Assembly (NCBI RefSeq): GCF_000165425.1
Contig: NW_001798955.1
Coordinates: 496,001 to 560,000, forward strand
Source: Paramecium tetraurelia
Taxonomy: Eukaryota > Ciliophora > Oligohymenophorea > Peniculida > Parameciidae
DNA length: 64,000 bases
Reading direction: 5' to 3'
Position 1 is the first letter of the stretch, and every line of letters begins with the position of its first letter. Below the pieces are notes generated by a model. The model had not been told where the DNA came from, made no database searches, and saw only the letters and a list, made by a program, of their open reading frames with translations. This document shows positions 49,674-61,436 of the stretch, piece by piece. Position numbers and translations under genes: made by a program.

Positions 49674-52600
49674 TCATCAATAACTTCCTCTTCTTGGAAA
49701 TCATCTTCATTTTACTCCTATTATCTTCCAAATGGTTATTTTTTATTTTACTATGATTATTATTATTGTTATTATTGACTACCTACTTTTTATTTCATAT
49801 AATTCATAACTTTTTGTATCTAAAATTAAGTAAAATTTATACTAATTCTTAATCTAAATAAGGATTGAGTACAATGGATTTCTTCTGCATTTTCTGCATT
49901 TCCTCATAAGCCTTTTCATATTGCCCTTGAGCATAATAGTATTCGATTAATTCAGCAAAGATATCTCCTTATCTCACTGCATATTCGATGTTACTCTAAA
50001 TTTATACTATAAATAAATACATCATTTAATAACTTATAGTAGAGTTATAACATTTCTTATGGAGACTTCTATTTGGCTTGAACAAAATCATTGATTAATT
50101 TTAATTTCTATTACAATTATTATGTTTTCTATTGGTTTGTTGATTTATCTGAATATTTGATGGCTTCTTTTAAAGCAGCACAAGCCTTATCGTAATCTCT
50201 ATATTCATCGATTTCGACTGAAGAGCATGCTTCAAAGAAATTAGCCAAATGATCAAATGCTTTGGCTTTACTATAGAATTGTATAATGTGTTTCATCAAT
50301 TCAGGTGTTTTATGCCAGTCACCAGTTTAAAGATAATTACCAGCCAGAATATAGATTTCAGCCATTCTAGCATTATTAGCAAAGGCAATTATTTTTTCAA
50401 CATCACCCAATTTGCAAAGAGCCTTCATGGCTTTAACTCTTTCTCCCATCTGTATATACATTTTAGAGGCTTGTTCGAAATTGCCCATTTTCTTTGATTT
50501 CTCAGCAATAAGCAATTAAACTTCCTTCTTTCTTTTGTCATCTAGACCATCTAACATTTGTTTAACCAAATCATCAGTTATCTATAAACCTTAACTATCA
50601 CACATTTCTAAGACTTTTTCAAACTATTTTTTATTGATTAAATCTTGTAATGATCCTGGAGGTGGTGCCTTATCCCTTGATTAAGTAGATTATTATTATG
50701 GCTATTATTGATTACCTAATTTTTATTGTGATGGAGCTTCCTTCAATGAACCAGTATTAGTAAAGGTTAGGTCTACCGTTTCCTATTTTTAAAGTGCAAT
50801 TTCTTAATTGATCTTCTTCACATAATCTGTCAATTTTTCTTTTTGAGCCAACTACAACGCTTTTTGTAATTGTCCTCCTCTCATGTAAAGTAAAACTGCT
50901 TTATCAATAATTTTCTTTTATTCGAAATATATAGCTGATTGAATCATAATCAACTTTGGTGCTTACAATGAAATAGCAGTAACATCCGAAATTAAAATTG
51001 GCCTCCTTTGCCAATCTAATGGCTTCACTATAGTATTAAGCCTTTGTATAATATTAAATGGCCTCAGGGATAATGTTCTTGGGCTTCTAGATATTTGGCT
51101 AAGAAGTAATGGTGCTGCTGGATCATTCTTATCATTACAAGTCTCTTTGGCATGTCTCACATTATCTTGGTGTAATAACACTCTGACAATACCCAAGGCA
51201 TCATTTGAATCTCTATAGAACTTCATTGCTTCTTCGTATTGTTCCTATGACTCTAGATGATTACCCCACCATTTATAAAGCACTGGGTCTTTCTTTTATA
51301 GGACGTAGCCTTCCAAATATTATAATTCATCAGCCTCATAAAACATTCTAGGTATTTCTTTTTGTGCATTACCTGACTTTTCATAATATTGGATTGCCTT
51401 ATCCCACTCCTTGGAAATTTCATATTGTTTAGCCAATTTGTAATACGTTGATAAGGAGATTGATTCTGTCCGTGTTTCTTCCTGCGATTTCCAATGCCTT
51501 TTCCCATTATCCTTATGCCTAATACAATTTATTGAGTAAATCATATCTCTTGCATTAATAATATAGTTTTTCAGCTTCAGAGATCATATTTAATTGAATA
51601 GCAACCATAGCTAATTAAGCTTCAAATTCAGGTTCCTTCTTTGTTTCTCTAATTGCCTTAGCACCTCTAGCGAATCTCATGTTTCCTATACAAATTTCAG
51701 CGACATCCAATCTTCTGGTTTTGACACTCATCTAAGCCATTTTTTCCCAGACTGTTGGATTTTGAATAGCCTTTACAGATTTATAGGCCTCATCCAAATT
51801 ACCACAAGATAAATGATAGGAGAAATTAATGACAGCTCTTTTGGTTGGTTCATCCGCTCTTTCTAAGCCAGTGAAATCATTCATGAGGATATCTTAAATT
51901 CTATATGATTGTTCTTTTTTCTGAATTACATTAATATGTGGAATACGAATAGACAGTACTCCTTCTTGTTTTTCATCAAGTACATAACAATCTTATTCTT
52001 TGATTCCTGTCTATGGATTGAAAAAGAAAGTGAAAAACTTCTTAGCTCTGAAATCAGCCTATTCCTCTTCAACATCGTTTTCACTATTTGTTTTAATTTT
52101 AGTGCAGATAGTAGTAACTCCAAAGAACCTTGGATCTGAATAGTCCCACATTATTTAAGTAGCTTTTCTGTATTATGGTAATTCAAATGATTAAAAGTTG
52201 TTGTTCTCTGGATTATAAACAAAAAATAAGTCATTTTGATTTCCATGATTATCTGCTATTATAGCCACATTGGATCCATCACAATTGACAGCACATTATT
52301 TAATTGTACCTAAAGGACCCTTGTCATTTTCAAACTTGCAATTAAATCCTGAAAGTTGAGCTTCTCTTCTACTAAAATCATATAATCTAAAATAATTGTT
52401 ATGTGTCCAAATGACCATTGTTTTATTGTTGAATTCATAATTAGCTATGATTCCATCACTCTCTGAGAAATCAACAAAGTATTTTTAAACTCCTTTAAAG
52501 TTTGTTACTTCAAATTTGTATTCATAAAATAATATAAGATCTTCTTAAAATAGAGCAGCCTTCACACATTTCCTATCAAATGACGATTTAGCTAGAATTT

Positions 52601-53968
52601 AAGAATTATCTAAATAGATTTATTTGTTTATTACTTGTAAATTCACTTATCTCAATCTTATTTGCACTCTAAACCAAAAGATGTTACTGAGAACAATCAA
52701 TTGACTTAATAGGAAATTTGCTATCCCATAAAAACATTGACCAAGGTCCTTTCTCTTTGTCCTGATTTTAAGAGTCATTTTTAAAATAGATTAAGATTTT
52801 ATTATGTTCTACTTACAATACTCTAACATTCTCGTATATTTTGCCATGAACCAAAGATTCTTGAACTATTCTAACGGAATCTGCTGATCTTGCAGCAATA
52901 ACTCCACTGTTCTTACCAATAGCAATTTCATTGACTGTTTTATTAAGGGTAATTATTTTTAATGCCTTCCACTACTCACTTTCAACTGGAGATTCATCTG
53001 TCAATGCATAGTTTTTCCAAAATACCAACCTGCCATCTTTAGTTCCAGCTACTAAATTCTTTGATTTCTTGCTGTATTGAACACAGGTAATCTTATCATT
53101 TAATATCTTTTCATTAGGATATTATTCTTAAAACTCATGCAGAGTGATAACATAATTTTCATCTGCTTCCAACTAAAACATTCTAATCATATTTTCATTT
53201 GATGAAATTGCTATTAAACATTATCCAATCCAAACAGATTACAATGATTCTGGCTCTCCTGCTATTGATAATTTAACCTTTTTGTCTGGCTATGTCTTCT
53301 CACTTGTACTGATTTTAAATTAAACTAAAAGCAAACCACTTGTGATAATGATAACTGAATTATATTTCTCGTATATCATCAAGCATTTAATACTACCCAC
53401 GACTTTACAGACTTCTGAACAATGTTTACTATCATCAGCCAAACATACCAATCCTGACTTCCCACCAAAAAAGAATAAATTTTAAGCCTTGATGATATTA
53501 TTTAAATCAGCAAATATGCAAATTGTCATTATACCTTCTTTTTGGTATGTACTCATTGGCGTTATTCCTCTCCATACGACTACCAGACCCGATATATCTG
53601 CACTGACCATTCTAGATCCATTGGTGTTATATTGTATTAAATTAATTTCTTCTTTATGCACAGCTGATTCCTCCTTGGCAGTACGTGTATCCTCTTACCA
53701 TATTGTTATTGTGCCTAAATTATACATCTTAAAATCTACCATTCTACCACCCTATAGACAATTGTGGCTGAATAGGATGCCATGCTATTGCAGTCGGTTT
53801 CTAATTACGAGCCAATTCATAATCAAATTTCTCTCCTTAATCATTATACAGCATCACTCTAGATATTGTACAGATCGCTATAGATGGACTTATAGCACTA
53901 TGTGAAACCGACATCATTGTTATGGTTTCACTTTTTATTGATATCGTATGTTCACTCAAAATTGACAT
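49674..53968 (-). CDS. IFT140: Intraflagellar transport protein IFT140
   Basis: ATG 53968 to TGA 49674 with several small introns. The N-terminal half is WD40-like: [40 protein letters not shown] then SGLVVVWRG, and [23 protein letters not shown], all matching IFT140. The C-terminal half is TPR-like: [50 protein letters not shown] and [21 protein letters not shown]. It ends in an acidic tail. IFT140 is a core subunit of the IFT-A complex for retrograde transport and ciliary entry of membrane proteins. Four apparent +1 shifts between 50970 and 51457 break the frame in the conserved TPR region; see findings. Confidence 0.88.
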
Positions 53969-54172
53969 TTTTAATATTAAAATTCAAAATTGAATACTCT
54001 TGCTAACAAATCACTCAATCTCATTACTTCATTGAATTACCTATTCTATCGACTCTGCTTTTAGAAATCTAAACAGAAATCTCAAATTTATCCTCCTACT
54101 ACTTTTTCATAGTAAATTGCATATAATTAATTTGATTCCTAATTCCAATCAACTATCACTAAATTTCCTTAG
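53969..54172. promoter_or_regulatory. Divergent spacer upstream of IFT140
   Basis: About 200 bp between IFT140 (minus) and the small plus-strand frame at 54173. No motif recognised. Confidence 0.35.
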
Positions 54173-54592
54173 ATGTAGATGTCAGATAAGAGGTCAAACA
54201 AAAATAATTATGCGATCTTACAGATTAAAAAGATTTCATCATACATTGTTATAATCAAGGATTATAATCCTGATCGTATTATCGTAAATAAATTTGTTAA
54301 AATACAAAAGAATAATCCTTTTAGAGACATATTCATTGAAATAAAATCATAGTTTATATATGATGATAAATATTTTTCATTATTTAATTCAATTTGCTAT
54401 AGATTTGAGGGTTTTTATTCAAGTATTTCCTCCTCTGGTACGTTCAGGAGCATAAATAATACTGCTCTACACTCAGCAATAACCATAATATTACATAATA
54501 TTTTCTATTCTAAAAGCAAATTTTAATTTATATATTTCTTGAATTTTATTTTATACCTCAAATCATAGGGAAATATTGAAAATTTGAGGTGA
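54173..54592 (+). CDS. Hypothetical protein, 139 residues
   Basis: A single open frame with in-frame TAG from ATG 54173 to TGA 54590-54592. The sequence is Ile/Ser/Asn-rich with no leader and no family match (start MQMSDKRSNKNNYAIL). An 11-bp inverted repeat overlaps its end. It may be a young or non-coding locus. Confidence 0.4.
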
Positions 54593-54600
54593 TTTGAGGT
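54555..54600. repeat. 11-bp perfect inverted repeat
   Basis: ACCTCAAATCA at 54555-54565 pairs with TGATTTGAGGT at 54590-54600 across a 24-nt loop; the loop also ends in a direct copy of TTTGAGGT. It could be a hairpin terminator or a fragment of a mobile element end. Confidence 0.6.
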
Positions 54601-54865
54601 TTATTCATTGGTTTTTAAAACCAAGGGCCATATGAAAAAAGCAGAAGGAGGTAAAAAGTTTGAAAATGCTCAAATTTTATTAAATACCATTTATTTATCT
54701 CTATTCTTGAATTCAATAACCATTTTGGTATTTTATATTAAAACTAAATTATTTGGGAACTTAAATTCATAGTAGTTTTTCTTACTAATTTCAACATAGC
54801 ATAGTTTATACTTTGAATTAAGCAATTTTTATTATAACAATTTACTTTCCTCTCATCAATTTAAC

Positions 54866-56042
54866 ATGAAATTTTATAATATTAATTATCTTTATATGAT
54901 GCATCTAATATTGATGGTCTTAGCCGTTCTAGGATAGTGTAAATTAAACACAAAACCTCACTAGAATCATTTCGAGAATATATTCTATTATGAAGATGAT
55001 TATTACAAAGTAATGCACAATAAAAGATTAGAATCATCTGCGTGTATCCAAAGTTTATTGGAATGCCAATTTCAATAAGCGTCTAAAAGATGTGGACCCC
55101 AGATATTTATATTACAAGGATGGAGACATCAAAAGATATACAAAATATGATAAAATAGGAAGAGGAGCATTTTCTTAAGTTTTCATAGGACTTCGAGATG
55201 ATGGGGAGGCAGTGGTAATGAAAGAACTAAAACCAATGAAATGGCAGGCAATCAATAGAGAAATTCAAGTGTTGAAAGCTATAAAGGGGACAACAAATAC
55301 ATTGTAGTTGATAGATGCTATTAGAAATCAAAATAAGAAACAGAATGCTACTTTTATTTATTAATATTTAAGTAGTGTGAATTTACTTCACCTATTTGGA
55401 AAACTAGAATTACCAAAGATATAATTATACATGTACTAATTGCTAAAAGTATTTACAACACTTAAAAGGCTCTAAATTAAGTACATAGTAAGGGAGTAAT
55501 GCATAGAGATGTCAAAATGGCGAATATCATTATTAAAGAAGATGATACACTCTACTTAATTGATTGGGGCTTGGGAGAGTTCTACCATCCAAAAAAGAGA
55601 TATAACACTAGAGTAGGAACTCGCTATTACAAAGCTCCAGAATTGTTAGTCAATAATAAACAATACGATTACAGTGTTGATATGTGGGCCTTTGGTTGTA
55701 CATTAGCAAGCATGATATTTCAAAAGTAACCTTTATTCAAAGGCAAAGATGTCTATGAATAACTAGATAAGATTGTTGCAGTTTTGGGAACTGAGGATCT
55801 CCTTAAATATTTGGAAAAGTATGATCTTGTCTACCCTGATCCACCCATGTAAAGATTATATATATATATCTATCAGTCACACTTAACAGCCTTTTACTAT
55901 TTATATAGATCCTGAGAATGCGCATTTAGTTACAAAGGAAGGCTTGGATCTGATAAGCAAATTGTTGATTTATGATCATAAATTAAGACTTACAGCAGAA
56001 GAGGCTATGGCACATTCTTTTTTTGATGGTGTTCGAATGTGA
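54866..56042 (+). CDS. CK2-alpha-like protein kinase with N-terminal secretory leader
   Basis: Introns of 22 nt (55010-55031), 20 nt (55449-55468, ending AAG) and 28 nt (55849-55876) leave 368 residues, or 358 from the second start region at 54896. The kinase domain is intact: IGRGAFSQVFIG, Lys in [17 protein letters not shown], the CK2-specific DWG in [17 protein letters not shown], then [32 protein letters not shown] and [14 protein letters not shown]. Before the CK2-like start ([19 protein letters not shown]) lies a hydrophobic leader ([15 protein letters not shown]) and about 20 acidic or polar residues. CK2 is normally cytosolic and nuclear. The leader suggests an ER or secreted kinase, or a membrane-anchored one. 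Confidence 0.87.
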
Positions 56043-56056
56043 ATTAATATAATAAA

Positions 56057-56961
56057 ATGTAAAAATTAATTGCTCCTCTTTTGACTATGAATAATGGCAA
56101 TAAAATCCCATAGATAGGTTATGGTACTTACTAGTGTAGTGGAAAGGAACTGGTGGATGGAATCAAATATGCTTTGCAAGTGTAATGAGATTTATAATTA
56201 ACATTATTTTAGTGGGTATACTCATATAGATTCAGCATCTTACTATCAAAATGGCAAAGATATTAGAGTTCCTAAAAGAGAAGACTTTTTCATAACTTCT
56301 AAGATTGCCTCATCTGAACAAGGATATGAGAACACTTTAAAATCGTGCAAAAAAATCCTCCAGGATTTGGATACAAAATATCTTGATTTATTATTAATTC
56401 ATTGGCCAGGTGTTGCAGGTAATCAGCTCAACAGTCCTAACAATGCTACTGTGAGACTTTAAACCTATAAAGCTTTAGAGTAATTGTTTTAGGAAGGATT
56501 AATTAAAAATATTGGTGTTAGCAATTTTTTAAAACATCATCTTGAACATCTTTTGTTGAACTGTAAAATAAAACCTGTTATCAACCAAATAGAAGTACAT
56601 CCCTTATGCTGGGATCAAGCTACAATTGAATATTGTCGATAACAAAGTAATTTTAAGTAATATATAATTAGGCATCTTAATTGAAGCCTATTCTCCTATT
56701 GCTAGAAATGACCCAAAACTGATCCAGAATTAGAAAATGATAGAGCTATCCAAGAAATATCATAAGACTGTTGCCTAAGTTAGTTTAAGATGGGCTGTTC
56801 AGAAGGGATTTATTGTGTTGCCAAAATCAAAGACTCCTAAGTATATAAAAGAGAATTTTGAGATCTTCGATTTTCAAATTTCGGAGGAGGATATTAAGGT
56901 TATTGATTAACTAAATGAAAATTATCACACTTGCTGGGATCCTAGCACAGTTATTTATTGA
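56057..56961 (+). CDS. Aldo-keto reductase
   Basis: Introns of 31 nt (near 56184-56214) and 25 nt (near 56646-56670) leave 282 residues. The catalytic tetrad is present: Asp in YTHIDSA, Tyr in SYYQNG, Lys in FFITSKI and His in DLLLIHWPG. IGVSNF, NQIEVHPLCWDQ, EAYSPIAR, VSLRWAVQKGFIVLPKSKTP and ENFEIFDFQISEEDI match NADPH-dependent reductases of carbonyl groups. The N-terminal block MNNGNKIPQIGYGTYQ is canonical. Substrate is unknown. Its start codon is only 14 nt after the CK2 stop, an extreme head-to-tail spacing. Confidence 0.93.
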
Positions 56962-57091
56962 GTTATTATTTATTTCTAAAAAGAATGATAGATATTGTAC
57001 AAATGATATTCATTTATTCATATATTTTAAAAAATACGTTTGAAAAGAACTCAATTCTTGGAATAACGAATACTATTAATAATTAAATTAA

Positions 57092-57429
57092 ATGGTGAGA
57101 CGTGTGATTGTGTTATTACTATTAGGAATAGTGCTTGGATTACAACCATATGAAGCTGATTTCTTGATGTTTGATTCGGATGGGGATAAGGTGCTGAAAT
57201 ATGATGAATTGAGAGCTCAATTTCCTACATAGAACCCATATAACACGGCTGATTTTGTTGCTTAATTCTTTCTAGATTATGATTCCAATGGAGGTATATT
57301 ACAATGATCATATGTTATTTAGATAAAATCATTGAGTTCAAGGAGTATTCAACCAAAAGAGAATAATAAAAATTAGAATAAGAATAATAATAGCAATCCA
57401 TAAGTTCTATGTATCATGATGATTTGTGA
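57092..57429 (+). CDS. Small secreted EF-hand protein, 102 residues
   Basis: A 29-nt intron at 57294-57322 is removed. The signal peptide is MVRRVIVLLLLGIVLGLQP. Two EF-hand loops follow: DSDGDKVLKYDE and DYDSNGDKIIEF, with calcium ligands at positions 1, 3, 5, 7 and 12. The C-terminus is Gln/Glu-rich and ends DDL, not a classic HDEL. It probably binds calcium in the secretory pathway, such as alveolar sacs, ER or trichocyst compartments; the compartment is a guess. Confidence 0.82.
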
Positions 57430-57526
57430 ATCTTTAACAGTATTTTAGTTTATGCAAACACTTTACAACATCATATTTATTTCATTTTAATAATATCCTT
57501 TCACTTTTACTAATTTTTATTTTTAA

Positions 57527-57924
57527 ATGTTCGCAAAATATCAATATTAAAAATCTAAACACACTTGATTAATAAATACGAATCATATCTATAAAAAATA
57601 TTTTTATTATTCTCAATATAAATTTTACACTCAAAATGATACTAATGAAAAGATTTTTCTTAACAATCTCTAAGCCAACGATCCCTTTTCTGGCTTATTA
57701 AGAATGAATTTATCGACTGCCATACCTAAAATCTACAAGAAAAAGTATCCCATAGCAAGTGATGAAAATGTTAGAATGTTGAAAGGCATAGAAAAGTCTG
57801 GATACGGCTATCTTGTAACCTAATGCGAAGTCAAGTATAATTCCCCATTGAAAATTACTGGAGAGGTAATCTATTGTAATTAGGGTATAATCTTACAATG
57901 TCCTATCCTCTTTCAGGATCATGA
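57527..57924 (+). pseudogene. Small gene with an in-frame TGA, possible pseudogene
   Basis: ATG 57527 opens MFAKYQYQKSKHT, then TGA at 57566-57568. The same frame continues for about 100 residues with good coding character (NLQANDPFSGLLRMNLSTAI, KYPIASDENVRMLKGIEKSG). A 32-nt intron ending TTTCAG at 57916 leads to TGA 57922. Either the TGA is a disabling or sequencing change (TAA would restore Gln), the start is further in, or a small intron was missed. No family recognised. Confidence 0.4.
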
Positions 57925-57991
57925 GGGTATTCTTCAAAGCTTTTCAATTTTTTGCTAAACTTAATTTTAACTAAAAAGGTCTCATTTTAAT

Positions 57992-59079
57992 TCAAATTTG
58001 CGGTAATAATAATTTTTTTTGTCTCACCTTCCCAAAAAAATTAGTTTTAACTTACTTTACTTGTTTCTAAGGTATGATAAATTGGAGTAAATTCATGTGG
58101 AAAATAAAGCAAAATGGTAGCAACCCCATCCTCATAGGCAGTCACTTATTGATGGATATAGGAATCAAAGGCAAACCAAGGTCCAGCACAGAACTTTCTA
58201 GTAGTTACTAAATTTATTATAATAAGTGATACTCTTAGGTTAGTATTTAATCATATTAGTATCATCTTATATTTTGCTTAACTGTCCCAATCTGAATTGT
58301 TTGGCTGATTTTAAGTTATATGTTATCGCTCTTGTAGAATGTTAAATTATTTCAGAATCAAATTCAGGACAGGAATGATAAGTCAGATTGGGATCTAGAT
58401 TAAAAATCTTAGACAAGGATTAAGTATCGTACTTGATGAGGAGTACAATTTTTTAAGTAGCTGTTTTGGTGGATATATCATATTCAAATTTGGCTTAGAG
58501 AGATAAATAGGTTGATCTAAATATTGTATTAGGATCAATAATCTAAGCTATTCCTTTCTTACCATTACATCCAAAATATTGTAGAATAAATTCTATTCCA
58601 TCAATGCAAATGTTATCAGTGGGATCATGTGCCAAAAGTACTTTGCCTACTTAGATTGTGTCATCATCAAATCCCATAAAGGAGAGTTGTGACTAATCTC
58701 CATTGAATTTATAATAATAAGCCTGATCATAGATCATATTGTATTTTGCAATTCTAAAAATTTCAGATACTTGATTAATAGCAATTAATTAATCAGCATC
58801 TTCGTTCGTTATAATAAGCACACCATGTTAGGGGGCATTAAGTTCAGGCATCATACCTTGTGTGGAGCTGATATATAATTCTCTGACTTTGCCATCTACA
58901 TGCAAATTTTCCAAATATGATCTAGGAAATAAGTAAAATGGTTATGAGATTTAAGTGAAATCAATTTAATGCTTATTAGTGATTGTGAATTGTGCAATTG
59001 ATTCATCAGCATTTGGGTAATGGAAGTGCAATTTTGATGTAAATTACGCTTAAACATAAACTAAGAAAAGTATTAACAT
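57992..59079 (-). CDS. Secreted hypothetical protein
   Basis: ATG 59079 begins a leader, MLILFLVYVQAQ. A 25-nt intron near 58207-58231 is well supported. The body is beta-rich, with segments such as KVRELYISSTQGMMPELN, ICIDGIEFILQYFGCNGKKG and KFCAGPWFAFDSYI. The 3' end is uncertain. If a 28-nt intron ending AAG is removed the stop is TGA 57992; if not, the frame runs on to TGA 57831 and overlaps the opposite gene by about 90 bp. No family is recognised; it resembles other ciliate secreted or surface proteins only in composition. Confidence 0.6.
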
Positions 59080-59414
59080 TAATTATTTTATAAACATAAT
59101 ATTACTAAATTTTGAGAATATTATAATATAAATTAATTTCTTAGTCTTAATTGTTTCACTAGAATCAATCAATCTGTAAGAACATAAAAACTATATTATA
59201 ATATGGAGATAATGATAATAAGAGTAATTTCATTACCCATTTTATTATGAATATGAAAGTTTATCAACTTTAGCATATTTTTAGAAATTGGAAGTTTAAT
59301 CCAATTGTCCTTGTATTTTAAAATACAAGAACTTTGAATTGGATTAGAGAGACAAGAATCAATCATTTATATTCTCCAGCATTTTTCTGAATTATTAAAA
59401 TTATAAAGATTTTA
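59080..59414. other. Divergent spacer
   Basis: 335 bp between the secreted protein (minus) and the DYRK-like kinase (plus). An imperfect inverted copy around 59299-59345 (CCAATTGTCCTTGTATTTTA and TAAAATACAAGAACTTTGAA) could form a hairpin. Confidence 0.4.
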
Positions 59415-60847
59415 ATGTTTAACCTCACACTCAGCTTTTCTTAATTTGGTATTTAAAAGAGTCACTTTTAATTATATGATTGTTAAATAGAGAGTCTTAA
59501 TAATAAACAATTGTAAAGGGATAAATAACCAATTCATCTTGTCACAACAAAAATCAGAGAATTGTTATAGTACGCTGAAACAATTTCTGTGACTCCTAGA
59601 ACTCTTACTCATCCAAATGCAGGTATCTAAATGCGATAAACTTAGCTGTCTACAATGATGGATTGGATAATGAAAATTATGATCTAATTGTAAGACTGGA
59701 TGATGTTATAGTAAATCAAAAGACAAACAATTAATATATTGCTAAAGAATGGCTAGGTGTTGGTACTTTTGGTAGTGTTTATAGATGTTAGAAGAATAAT
59801 TCTAATTTTGCAATCAAAATAATAAAAAATATTAATGCATATAATTTACAAGCCATGAAAGAAATTAAATTGATTAGACTGCTGAATAAAAAATAGGAGC
59901 ATGAAAGCATAATTAAGTTGATTGATTATTTCCTTTTTAAAAATCATGTTTGCATAGTCTTTCCATTATTGGGATTTAATTTGGAAGAATTACTACAAGA
60001 AACAAAATATTAGGGTCTTTCATTGTGCATGATAAAGAATATTTTAAAATAAGTCATATCAGGATTAGAATTCTTGCACTCTTTAAATTGGGTACATTGT
60101 GATATCAAACCAGAAAACCTGTTATTTACTGAGTAACTTTTTAGGATTATTATAGCAACACAGCCAAATAAATTCAGATAATTGATTTCGGATCTGCATC
60201 TGAAGTAAACATCCATTTATATTATTATATCTAAAGTTTGTATTATAGAGCACCTGAGGTATGTCTAATATATTATGTATATCTAGATTATTCTAGGCTA
60301 CAAAAAGACTTGCGCTATTGATATGTGGTCATTAGGATGTGTGGCTGCTTAGTTATATCTAGGATATCCATTATTCTAAGGGACATCATCGTTTGATCAA
60401 CTCTCAAAAATTCTAGGATTAATTTCTATGTAATCTATAATTTATCACTAATATTAGTACCAACTTTGGGTTGATCTCCAATAGTCCAAAATGTGAGAAT
60501 TATTTTATTAGGTAGGACTAAAATTTTGAACTTAAACCTATGAAAATGTATGAGAATGAATTTAATATCAATCTACCTGATCCTGGAATATAAAATATAA
60601 CTGATATATAGGAGTTGTATTTGGAATTCAATAAATCAAGTTTAAGAACAATCCAAGGTTCAAATTGGTAAGAAACTTATAATTAGAGATGGCCACTATG
60701 GAAGACTTCGTAGATTTACTAAAGAAGTTACTAGAATTTGATCCAACATAACGAATCACCGCTAGCCAATGTTTGTAACACCCGTTTTTAAGAGACTTTT
60801 AATTTAATATTAACGACATTCTTAAGTAGGACTTATAATTTCAATGA
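59415..60847 (+). CDS. DYRK/YAK-type protein kinase
   Basis: ATG 59415 starts an approximately 75-residue N-terminal extension; a 23-nt intron lies near 59624-59646, and more in the C-terminal half. The catalytic domain shows the DYRK-type lead-in YDLIVRLDDVIVN, glycine loop LGVGTFGSVYRC, Lys in FAIKIIKN, HCDIKPENLLF and IIDFGSAS. The activation loop is YYYIQSLYYRAPEV, equivalent to the Y-x-Y-I-Q-S-R-F-Y-R-S/A-P-E motif of DYRKs. AIDMWSLGC and DPTQRITASQCLQHPF follow. DYRKs autophosphorylate the loop tyrosine and then act on Ser/Thr in growth and stress control. Confidence 0.85.
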
Positions 60848-60969
60848 TAAATAGATGAACTTCAAAATGTTGTGTGACAATATATATATATATAAATGGG
60901 TATCATTCAATTTCATCTAGTAATTCCTGAATAGATTTAGAGTTTTCAGAAATTGGCTAGTCAATTAAC

Positions 60970-61407
60970 ATGAAAGGGTTTTTGCAAAACTACCGCCCCT
61001 TACTTACTTTATTAATTGTTTCAATCTACTCTAGTGTTGCTGGAGCAGATGCAGCTTTCCAGATTAAATTAAGAAGATCATTGAATTCTGTATTTTTTTC
61101 TGGCAACCCTATTATCTTTCTCTTTATAGGTATAGGCTGCAGAACATTGCTTTTAATACTAATCTGCATTTTATTTTATTAATTAAATTAATAAATGAAG
61201 ACATGTAATACAAACACATATAATTTTAAATATTTTGTATCATTCATTACATTACATTACATCATATTAACCCATTCTAATCAAGTTGTATTTTAATCTG
61301 AATCAAATCTACAAATTGAAACAAATCGATAGAAGAAGTTAAATAAAAATATTAAGTAACGATACTTAGTTTTGGAGGGATAAAATTATTAAGACTAATA
61401 AAAATGA
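60970..61407 (+). CDS. Hypothetical membrane protein, 145 residues
   Basis: ATG 60970 to TGA 61405-61407 is open without introns. The N-terminus has a leader (LLTLLIVSIYSSVAGADA) and a second hydrophobic stretch near residues 45-75 (IIFLFIGIGCRTLLLILICI). The rest is polar and Gln/Lys-rich. A run of ATTAC repeats near 61249-61262 is coding if the frame is real. An intron in the middle cannot be excluded. No homology. Confidence 0.45.
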
Positions 61408-61436
61408 GTCAATATTAAAACAAATGTATTAAATAC

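Noticed and set aside
53489-53905. Plus-strand 138-codon frame
   Set aside because: Antisense to the N-terminal WD40 region of IFT140.
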